A DNA stretch of 64,000 bases, from contig JALDRG010000009.1 of the NCBI GenBank assembly GCA_031315995.1, forward strand, positions 124,001-188,000, written 5' to 3'. A program made the position numbers and the translations under genes. Of this stretch, positions 56,059 through 64,000 are shown piece by piece (the first letter of the stretch is position 1; each line of letters begins with the position of its first letter). Source of the stretch: Nitrospira sp. GTDB taxonomy: Bacteria > Nitrospirota > Nitrospiria > Nitrospirales > Nitrospiraceae. The notes beneath the pieces were generated by a model. It saw nothing but the letters and a program-made list of their open reading frames with translations, did no database searches and was not told the origin of the DNA.

Positions 56059-58932
56059 TTATGCCCTCGCGCCAGGCCGATGCGCACCGGAACGTCCGGC
56101 GGTGAATCGCAGCCTGATCCATTTCTCGAAGCCCACGATCAGGTAGACCAACGTTGAGACGGCCAGGATCGGCCCCCAGGCCAGGCCGTCGATCGGCGCG
56201 GTGTGGAACAGCCGGTTCATGAGCGGTACGTATGTCAGGAGCAGTTGCAATCCGACCATGGCCAGCACACCCCAGACGATCCAGCGGTTGCTGAACAGAC
56301 CAAGGCGAAACATCGACTGCTCCAGCGAGCGGCAGTTGAAGAGGTAGAACAGCTCGACCATGACGAAGACGTTCACGGCCGCGGTTCGCGCCGCTTCGAT
56401 CGGTACGGCTCGCTGTTGTTCCCACAGAAAGACGCCGTAGGCGCCGGCCAGCATGAGCGCGGACACCAGCACGATCCGCCAGACCAGCGTGTCGGTCAGT
56501 AACGGTTGCCGCGGATCCCGTGGGGGCCGTTGCATGACGCCCGGTTCCTTCGGTTCAAACGCCAGCATCATTCCGAGCGTGATCGCGGTGGTCATGTTGA
56601 TCCAGAGGATCTGCACCGGCAGGATCGGGAGCACGGCGCCAGCGGCAATCGCGCTCAAGAGGACGAGGCCCTCTCCCGCGTTGGTCGGCAGCGACCAGAC
56701 GATGAACTTGGTCAGATTGTCGAACACACAGCGCCCTTCCTCCACCGCGGCTTCGATGGAGGCGAAGTTGTCGTCGGTCAGGACCATATCGGCGGCTTCC
56801 TTGGCAACTTCCGTCCCCCCCCGCCCCATCGCGACGCCGATATCCGCTTGCTTGAGCGCCGGCGCGTCATTGACCCCGTCGCCCGTCATCGCGATGATAT
56901 GGCCCCTCGCCTGGAGTGCCTCCACCAGCCGCAGCTTCTGCTCCGGCGAGACCCGCGCGAAGACCGCCGTACGCTCCGCCGCCTCCGGCAGGCGCTCCTT
57001 GGCGGTAGCCGCAATCTCCCGGCCGGTCATCGCGATCAGCTCCCCATTCTCGTGATGTTTCAGTCCGTTCAAGCCGATCTGCTTGGCAATCGCGCGGGCC
57101 GTCAGCGCGTGGTCGCCGGTGATCATCTTGACCGCGATGCCCGCGGTCTGGCAGGCACGGATCGCCGCAATAGCTTCCGGCCTGGGCGGGTCCATCATGG
57201 CCTGGAGTCCGAGAAAAGTCAGACCGTCTTCCACATCGCGGTCCGCCAGCGTCGTGGTCCCCGCGGGAACCGATTTTCGTGCAAAGGCCAACACACGAAG
57301 CCCTCGTCCGGCAAAGGCTTCCACCTCGTCGAGCACGGACTGTGAATCGAATGGCCGCTCCGATCCGTCGGCAGCCAGATTCCGATCGCAGAGACGGAGA
57401 ACTTTCTCGACCGCGCCCTTGAGATAAAAGGTCCCAGGCCCGCCTGTCTCAGCGCAGTACAGCGTCGCCATATACTGCCGCTCGGATTCGAAGGGAATCG
57501 CATCGATCCGTTGGTAGCTCTGGTTGGAGTGACTCGCATGGATGCCGTCCTTGCGCGCCGCCACCAGCAACGCGCCTTCCGTCGGGTCACCCACGATGGC
57601 CCATTGGCCCTCGCGTTCCACCAGCTGCGCATCGTTGCAGAGCACCCCGGCAAGAAGACACTCGCGCAAGGCAGGCCTGTTCGTGGACGTGACCGCTTGG
57701 CCATTGAGCAGTATGCGACCTATCGGCTCGTAGCCGGCACCATCCACCTCGAAAGACTCACCTCCGGCCAGGATGGCCTGAACGGTCATCTGGTTCTTCG
57801 TCAGGGTGCCGGTCTTGTCCGAGCAGATGACGGTCGTGCCGCCCAAGGACTCCACCGCCGGCAGTTTGCGGATGATCGCGTGCCGGTACGCCATCCGGCC
57901 GACCCCGATGGCCAGCGTGATCGTCACGACGGCGGGCAGTCCTTCCGGAATCGCCCCGACCGTGAGCGCAACTGCCGCCATAAACACCTCGGCCGCCGGC
58001 TGTCCCCGCCAGAGCCCCAGGGCGAAGGTCAACGCGCCCAGGCCGAGGATCGCGACGGTCAGGACATTGCTGAAAGAGGCCAGTTTCTTGGTCAGCGGCG
58101 TCGCGAGCGTGGTCGTCTCGTGGACCAGTTGATGGATGCGGCCTAACTCCGTGCTCACGCCCGTTCCCACCGCAACCCCAATGCCTTGCCCATACGTTAC
58201 AAAGGTGCCGGAAAAACTCATGTTACGCTGATCTGCCATGAGTGTTTCGGGCGGAAGAATGCGTGCTTGTTTTTCTACCGGGATTGATTCTCCGGTCAGC
58301 GACGACTCGTCCACCCGCAGCTCGCGCACTGCCAGGAGGCGCAGGTCGGCCGGCACCTTGTCGCCGGATTGCAACAAAATCACGTCGCCGGGCACGATCT
58401 CTTCGGAGGGGATCGACCGTTTCTGCCGGTCTCTCCGGACCGTAGCCTCGGTCTTCATCATGGAGACCAGTGCGTCCAACGCCTTCTCGGCGTGCGACTC
58501 TTGAATGAACCCGACGATCGCGTTCACCAGCACGACACCGAAAATCACGCCCGCATCCACCCACTCACCTAAAAGCCCTGTCACAGCGGCGGCGACCAGC
58601 AGCACATAAATCAGCGGATGGTGAAATTGGAACAGGAACCGGATCAGTGGCCCGTGCCGTTTGAACCGAGGAAGCGCGTTGGGGCCGAACCGTTGCAGCC
58701 GCTGGGCGGCCGCCTCGGATGTAAGACCTCGCTCCATGTCGGTCTCCAGCAGCAGCAGGACCTCGTGGGCGGGAAGATGATGGTGGCTGGTGATCGAGTC
58801 TTGTGACTGCACATCACGATCGTGCCGAGCGTTCTCCGCTATTCCTCTCCTTTTGCCTTTCACGACGCGGTGACTCCTTCTTGAGCGGTTGATAAAGCCA
58901 CCGCCGATACCCCCTTTTCCCCCGAGTGACAC
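56059..58932 (-). CDS. Cation-transporting P-type ATPase (P2-type), intact
   Basis: VDESSLTGESIPVEKQ; phosphorylation motif TTVICSDKTGTLTKNQMTV; MTGDGVNDAPALKQADIGVAMGRGGTEVAKEAADMVL. Exact start uncertain. Confidence 0.93.
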   Translation of the reverse strand: MSLGGKGGIGGGFINRSRRSHRVVKGKRRGIAENARHDRDVQSQDSITSHHHLPAHEVLLLLETDMERGLTSEAAAQRLQRFGPNALPRFKRHGPLIRFLFQFHHPLIYVLLVAAAVTGLLGEWVDAGVIFGVVLVNAIVGFIQESHAEKALDALVSMMKTEATVRRDRQKRSIPSEEIVPGDVILLQSGDKVPADLRLLAVRELRVDESSLTGESIPVEKQARILPPETLMADQRNMSFSGTFVTYGQGIGVAVGTGVSTELGRIHQLVHETTTLATPLTKKLASFSNVLTVAILGLGALTFALGLWRGQPAAEVFMAAVALTVGAIPEGLPAVVTITLAIGVGRMAYRHAIIRKLPAVESLGGTTVICSDKTGTLTKNQMTVQAILAGGESFEVDGAGYEPIGRILLNGQAVTSTNRPALRECLLAGVLCNDAQLVEREGQWAIVGDPTEGALLVAARKDGIHASHSNQSYQRIDAIPFESERQYMATLYCAETGGPGTFYLKGAVEKVLRLCDRNLAADGSERPFDSQSVLDEVEAFAGRGLRVLAFARKSVPAGTTTLADRDVEDGLTFLGLQAMMDPPRPEAIAAIRACQTAGIAVKMITGDHALTARAIAKQIGLNGLKHHENGELIAMTGREIAATAKERLPEAAERTAVFARVSPEQKLRLVEALQARGHIIAMTGDGVNDAPALKQADIGVAMGRGGTEVAKEAADMVLTDDNFASIEAAVEEGRCVFDNLTKFIVWSLPTNAGEGLVLLSAIAAGAVLPILPVQILWINMTTAITLGMMLAFEPKEPGVMQRPPRDPRQPLLTDTLVWRIVLVSALMLAGAYGVFLWEQQRAVPIEAARTAAVNVFVMVELFYLFNCRSLEQSMFRLGLFSNRWIVWGVLAMVGLQLLLTYVPLMNRLFHTAPIDGLAWGPILAVSTLVYLIVGFEKWIRLRFTAGRSGAHRPGARA

Positions 58933-59095
58933 CTTGCTTCCACGATGGCACGGAGCCGGAAGGAAGAGGCCTGATCGGTAAAAAGCAATAACGAGTCGTT
59001 GGCCTTCAGCACGGTGCTGCCTCCGGGACGAAACACTGTCCCTTCCGCCCGATCAGGATGACGAGCGTGGACTTGGGCAGGTCGAGATCGAGCAG
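58860..59095 (-). pseudogene. C-terminal (TrkA-C-like) remnant of a monovalent cation/proton antiporter-type protein
   Basis: LDLPKSTLVILIGRKGQCFVP in one frame continuing as GGSTVLKANDSLLLFTDQASSFRLRAIVEA in another; no transporter domain present. Confidence 0.55.
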
Positions 59096-59256
59096 CCGTC
59101 GCAAACTTCAGGGCACACGCAAACGCCAGTCGTGCCGGCCGCTGAAAGTCGGTGGACAACAACATGCAGCCCGTTGTCCTCCTCGACACCATTCCCATTC
59201 TTGTCTCCTTTATGATGGACCCATCTTCCTGGCCGCCGCTTTTCTGCGGGCAGCGC

Positions 59257-61680
59257 TCATTTCACCAAACGCTGTTCGATCGCCAAGACCGCTTCCGTGG
59301 TGCCTATGACGGCGTCCGGATTGAGCGAAATGCTATCGATACCTTGGTCAATAAGAAACCGCACGAACTCCGGATAGTCGCTGGGCGCTTGGCCACAGAT
59401 GCCGATCTTCCGGCCGGTGGCTTTGGCTGCCTGAATCGCCATCGAAATCATCCGCGTGACGGCTGGGTTCCGTTCATCGAACAGCGGGGCCACGAGGTCG
59501 GAGTCCCGATCCACCCCCAGCGTCAGTTGCGTCAGATCGTTGGAGCCGATTGAAAATCCGTCGAAATGCTCGGCGAATTCCTTCGCGAGGAGCACATTGC
59601 TGGGAATTTCGCACATAAGATACACCTCCAATCCCTGCTCGCCTCTCCTGAGTCCGTACTGTGCCATCTCGTCGAGCACCCGCCGTCCTTCTTCGACCGT
59701 CCGGCAAAACGGGATCATGATTTTGACGTTGGTCAGGCCCATGTGCTCCCGCACGTCACGCAGCGCCCGGCATTCCAGCGCAAAACCGGCCTGATAGCGC
59801 GGGTCGTAGTAGCGGGAGGCACCCCGGAAGCCCAACATGGGGTTCTGTTCGACCGGTTCATACAGGCGGCCGCCGATGAGATTGGCATATTCGTTCGATT
59901 TGAAATCGCTGAGCCGCACGATCACGTCTTTCGGATAGAAGGACGCCGCGATCATGCCCACACCCTGGGCGAGCTTGTCGACGAAGAACTGCGCTTTGTC
60001 GGAGTAGCCCGCGGTGAGCCTGTCGATCTCGGCCTTGACCGCAGGGTCCTCGAGCTTTGAATAGTTCAGCAACGCCAGCGGATGCGCTTTGATGGAGTTG
60101 GCGATGATAAATTCCTCCCGGGCCAGCCCGACTCCGTCGTTGGGAACAAACGACAGCCGGAAGACTTCTTCGGGATTGGCGACGTTCATCATGATGGCCG
60201 TCTTGGGGCGGCGTATATCTTTGACTCGCACTTGCGTGACCTCGATCGGCAGCCGGCCCTCGTAGACAAAGCCCGTCTCGCCTTCCGCGCAGGACACGGT
60301 GACGATCTGGCCGTCTTTCAAGAGTTCCGTGGCGTTCTCCGCGCCCACGATCGCGGGCAAGCCCAGTTCGCGGCTCACGATCGCCGCATGGCAAGTCCGC
60401 CCCCCGCGATTGGTCACAATCGCCGCCGCCTGTTTCATGATCGGCACCCAATCCGGGTCGGTCTTATCGGTCACCAGCACGTCGCCCTCTCGGAAGTCCT
60501 GCATCTGTCGGACATGCTTGATGACCCGCACCGTTCCCTGGCCGATCTTGCCCCCGACACTGCGCCCGCTGACCAGCACGCGGCTGCGGTCCGCGAGACG
60601 GTAGGTCTCGATCACGTCCAGGTCCTTCTGCGACTGCACCGTCTCAGGCCGCGCCTGCACGATGAAGAGTTCGCCGGTGCGCCCATCCTTCGCCCACTCC
60701 ATATCCATGGGACTGGCGATGCCGCGTTTGCTCCGATAGTGGTCTTCGATGATGCAGGCCCACCGGGCAAGCGTGAGGATCTCATCGTCCGTGATGGCGA
60801 ATCGGTTCCGGTCGTCGGGAGGCACCGGCACGTTCTTCACCATCTTGCTCCCCCCCACGTCGTAGATCAGTTTGAACTCTTTGCTGCCCAGGCGTTTTTG
60901 CAGGATCGGGCGATAGCCCTCCTTGAGCGTCGGCTTGAAGACGTAGAATTCGTCCGGATTCACCGAGCCCTGCACCACATTCTCGCCGAGGCCGTAGGAG
61001 GCATTAATCAAGACGGCATGCTCGAACCCGGTTTCCGTATCGATGGAAAACATGACGCCGGCCGCAGCGAGGTCCGAGCGAACCATGCGTTGGACTCCGA
61101 TGGAGAGCGCGATCTTCTGGTGATCGAATCCTTTCTCCACCCGGTACGCGATCGCTCGATCGGTGAACAGCGACGCGAAACAGCGCTTGCAGGTGTCAAG
61201 AAGCGCGAGCGGCCCCTGGACGTTCAAGTACGTTTCCTGCTGCCCGGCGAAACTGGCATCCGGCAGATCCTCCGCGGTGGCGCTGCTTCGCACGGCAACG
61301 TCGATAGGCTCCACCGTGCCCTGACTCAGCCGAGCGTAGGCCTCGAGGATCGCGCGCTCCAGCGCGGGAGGAAGAGTCGCGGCCAGCATCGCCTGGCGGA
61401 TGCGGCTGCCTCGCCGGCGAAGATTCTCCAGATCCCGCGCATCCAAGTTCTTCAAGGCATCCATGATCGTCGCCTCTAGCCCTGCCGACCGCAGAAACTC
61501 TCGATAGGCATGGGTGGTGATCGCAAATCCGTTTGGGACGTTCACTCCCTGGGAGGCCAGCTCCCGGAACATTTCTCCCAACGACGCATTTTTGCCTCCG
61601 ACAAGCGGCACATCCCCGATGCCGATCTCCTCGAACCAGCGAATCCACGATTTGGCTGTCGTCGCATCTGCCATGATCAT
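59257..61680 (-). CDS. ppsA: Phosphoenolpyruvate synthase
   Basis: FEEIGIGDVPLVGGKNASLGEMFRELASQGVNVPNGFAITTHAYREFL; catalytic His motif IVTNRGGRTCHAAIVSRELGLPAIVG; SIGSNDLTQLTLGVDRDS. Confidence 0.96.
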   Translation of the reverse strand: MIMADATTAKSWIRWFEEIGIGDVPLVGGKNASLGEMFRELASQGVNVPNGFAITTHAYREFLRSAGLEATIMDALKNLDARDLENLRRRGSRIRQAMLAATLPPALERAILEAYARLSQGTVEPIDVAVRSSATAEDLPDASFAGQQETYLNVQGPLALLDTCKRCFASLFTDRAIAYRVEKGFDHQKIALSIGVQRMVRSDLAAAGVMFSIDTETGFEHAVLINASYGLGENVVQGSVNPDEFYVFKPTLKEGYRPILQKRLGSKEFKLIYDVGGSKMVKNVPVPPDDRNRFAITDDEILTLARWACIIEDHYRSKRGIASPMDMEWAKDGRTGELFIVQARPETVQSQKDLDVIETYRLADRSRVLVSGRSVGGKIGQGTVRVIKHVRQMQDFREGDVLVTDKTDPDWVPIMKQAAAIVTNRGGRTCHAAIVSRELGLPAIVGAENATELLKDGQIVTVSCAEGETGFVYEGRLPIEVTQVRVKDIRRPKTAIMMNVANPEEVFRLSFVPNDGVGLAREEFIIANSIKAHPLALLNYSKLEDPAVKAEIDRLTAGYSDKAQFFVDKLAQGVGMIAASFYPKDVIVRLSDFKSNEYANLIGGRLYEPVEQNPMLGFRGASRYYDPRYQAGFALECRALRDVREHMGLTNVKIMIPFCRTVEEGRRVLDEMAQYGLRRGEQGLEVYLMCEIPSNVLLAKEFAEHFDGFSIGSNDLTQLTLGVDRDSDLVAPLFDERNPAVTRMISMAIQAAKATGRKIGICGQAPSDYPEFVRFLIDQGIDSISLNPDAVIGTTEAVLAIEQRLVK

Positions 61681-61771
61681 CCTCCCTCGCCCGCCACCTG
61701 CGACTGGTCCGGCTGCAAAGGTTCAGCCGGTTCATCGGGAAGGCGGTACGTATTGTGGGCACACTGGGGCA

Positions 61772-62113
61772 TCATCTGATCGCCGCCTTCATGCGGCTCC
61801 TCTCCGACGCGTCAAGGGGCGGGAAAGGCGTACTGAGCCTCACGTCCACCCCGGCGCAGACAAGCCGGACCACGGCCATGTCGTAGTTTGCCGGGTACGC
61901 GACGGTGACCGCGCCAGTGAGGGCTTCACGCATGGCGTGGATCCGCTGGATCACTTCTTTGCCGTCATGGTCTTGCGGATGGGCCTTCTTGGCGAAGACG
62001 ATCTGCAGACGAGCCGCCGGAGCGACGACCTGCTTCAGCCGGTTCAGATCGTGAAACACCAGCGTCCAACGTTTGTAGGCGGTCGCCCGTCGGGCGAAGC
62101 CGAAAGTCAGCAC
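61772..62113 (-). pseudogene. Alpha-glucan (glycogen) phosphorylase internal remnant
   Basis: GFARRATAYKRWTLVFHDLNRLKQVV...VFAKKAHPQDHDGKEVIQRIHAMREALTGAVTVAYPANYDMAVVRLVCAGVDVRLSTPFPPLDASERSRMKAAI; lacks N- and C-termini. Confidence 0.8.
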
Positions 62114-62943
62114 GTTCCCATCGAAGCCTGCATTGGTCTCGACCTGCGCCTAATCACATAAACGAAACACCGGCAGAAATGCACAGTTCAACGGCAGCAA
62201 GAGCGATGCCTTACTTGCCGCACAACAACCTGCCGAAGACGTTCTGAATTTTTACGCAACTGGCATGCACACGATGAGAGGAGAGGGACATTTAGCCACA
62301 GTGCGCCGGCTGCGTGGGGGCAGAACACCGCACTGCTGTGGGCAGCTGTTATTTGGAGAGATCGATACAGCAGCTTGCGAGAAGCCAACGCGTGACTCTC
62401 GTATGCCGCTCTCTGCAACTCGTTGTAGGGCTATATCCAGACCGTGCGGAGGATGGAGGGTATGAGGAAGGTCTCTGAGCGTAACCATAAGATGAACCGG
62501 CGTCCACGCATCCTGACCGAAGACTGCTGTTCCGATAATTGATCTCAAGCAACCATTGAAGACAGCACGGGCTCGATCACGGCCATCGCTTGCGGAGCCC
62601 CGCTCGATGACCCGGGTGCCATCGCTCACGGAGAAACCGTGGTGAGAAGGGCGGCAATCCTCGTCACACCTGGTGAACGAAGCGCAGGGACGTCATAACT
62701 ATGTTGTTTTCATGGAACGAGCGCGTGAGGCCGGGGTCACTCGTGCGCCGCTACACATTCGGTGCGCCCATACACAGACCTTCCGCTCAACGTGCGATCA
62801 CACTCCCCCGCCCCATATCTCCTATTCAAAAATTTAACTCATCCTTCATAGACTTACATCAATGACCCGCTCCGACAACCTATGGGTCCTATTCTTGCTG
62901 AGATAGGGTCTCACACATCACGAACCACCACAGTAGGAAGCTC

Positions 62944-64000
62944 ATGGATGTCCTTTTCCCGATTATTGCGGTCTTTGCGCCACTCCTGGCCAGCGGCCTG
63001 ACCGCTCTCCTCGGAACCAGATTTGGCGAAAGAACCTCCACTCTCGGAGTCAGCGCCCTGGCGCTCTCAACGGTCGCGGCGCTCGCTTCTCTCTATCACG
63101 TCGTTCAGAGCGAGTCTGTATTCGTCACATTTTCCCTCTTCCTTCCCAGGTCTATTCAGTACACGGTCCTGATTGATCGGCTTGCTGCCGTCATGATGGT
63201 CCTCATCACGGGTGTGAGCCTGGTGATTCACCTCTATTCACAGCGCTACATGCAAGGCGACCAAGGCTATGTTCGATTTTTCAGCCTACTCGGCCTGCTG
63301 ACCTTTGTGCTCTTGAGTTTGGTGACCAGTGGGAATCTCTTCTGGCTGTTCGTCCATTGGCACGCTGTCAGCTGGTCGCTGATGGCCCTGCTCTCGTTCA
63401 ATGCGACGAGCCACGCAGCCCGCAAGGCAGGACACACGGCCATGCGGGTACAAGGACTCGGTGATGCGGCCTTGCTGCTCGGCACTCTCCTGATCTTCCT
63501 CAAATTCGGAACTCTCGATCTCACGGAATTGTTCCGTGCCATCCAAACGTCTGCTGCGCCTTCTCTTTGGGTTGGAACAGTCTTTGAGAGCAACTCCGTC
63601 ACGGTGATTACGCTCTTGATCTTGATCGCGATCATGACGAAATCCGCCCAATTCCCTTTCCACGTGTGGTTGCCTGGGACCATCGAGGCGCCGACTCCCG
63701 TCTCGGCCATGCTACACGCGGGGATCGTCAATGCCGGTGGATTTCTGGTCAACCGCTTGGCCCCGCTGTACGGCGTCGCTCCGACATCGCTCCATCTGAT
63801 GTTTCTCATCGGAGGTCTGACCGCCTTGATCGGAGCCACCACGATGCTGACCCAATCCAGCATCAAACGGACGCTCGTCTACTCCACCATGGGACAGATG
63901 GGCTACATGGTCATGGAATGTGGCTTGGGGGCCTTCGCCCTCGCGGTGTTTCACCTCTGTGCGCATGGCCTGTTCAAGGCCACCTTATTTCTCAATTCGG
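62944..64000 (+). CDS. NuoL/DabB-family proton-conducting membrane protein, truncated by right window edge
   Basis: Own translation from ATG 62944: MDVLFPIIAVFAPLLASGLTALLG...LIAIMTKSAQFPFHVWLPGTIEAPTPVSAMLHAGIVNAGGFLVNRLAPLYG...RTLVYSTMGQMGYMVMECGLGAFALAVFHLCAHGLFKATLFLNS. Not in ORF track (open at edge). Confidence 0.85.
   Translation, partial: MDVLFPIIAVFAPLLASGLTALLGTRFGERTSTLGVSALALSTVAALASLYHVVQSESVFVTFSLFLPRSIQYTVLIDRLAAVMMVLITGVSLVIHLYSQRYMQGDQGYVRFFSLLGLLTFVLLSLVTSGNLFWLFVHWHAVSWSLMALLSFNATSHAARKAGHTAMRVQGLGDAALLLGTLLIFLKFGTLDLTELFRAIQTSAAPSLWVGTVFESNSVTVITLLILIAIMTKSAQFPFHVWLPGTIEAPTPVSAMLHAGIVNAGGFLVNRLAPLYGVAPTSLHLMFLIGGLTALIGATTMLTQSSIKRTLVYSTMGQMGYMVMECGLGAFALAVFHLCAHGLFKATLFLNS

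Noticed and set aside
62188-62629. ORFs 62188..62418, 62252..62629, 62349..62552
   Set aside because: No recognisable domain, overlapping in several frames; treated as non-coding.
1-64000. CRISPR arrays, intact prophage, transposase/IS elements
   Set aside because: No regularly spaced repeats, cas genes, phage structural genes or transposase motifs were seen; only the integrase remnant at 53.2-53.6 kb.

Overview
The window carries a large, almost entirely minus-strand flagellar locus (about 14.6-52.9 kb) flanked by a surface-glycan/unusual-sugar cassette (0-9.4 kb), a c-di-GMP/two-component signalling module (9.5-14.5 kb), and a mosaic tail (53-64 kb) of tRNA-Thr, integrase remnant, several decayed genes, an intact P-type ATPase, PEP synthase and a NuoL/DabB-like transporter running off the right edge. 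The flagellar locus reads as three blocks: flgBC-fliEFG-(REC-fliH)-fliIJ-motE-like-fliK-flgDE; fliLMNOPQR-flhBAFG-fliA-GGDEF; flgFGAHIJMNKL-csrA-fliW. A TPR protein, a soluble histidine kinase and sigma-54 regulators lie upstream. FlgH/FlgI/FlgA (L/P rings) indicate a Gram-negative type organism. Gene content is compatible with Nitrospirota (Nitrospira-like), but that is inference. The most unusual item is a single uninterrupted ORF (41356-42405, minus) that fuses an apparently phosphorylatable CheY/NtrC-type receiver domain to a full FliH, the regulator of the export ATPase FliI. Sigma-54-type -24/-12 motifs were found by eye just upstream of all three structural blocks and of the TPR-HK-RR operon. 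Other points of interest are a DegT-family sugar enzyme with His at the PLP-lysine position, a GGDEF protein whose signature motif is destroyed, and a decayed stress-type gene island next to tRNA-Thr. All calls are from reading translations by eye; no database search was run.
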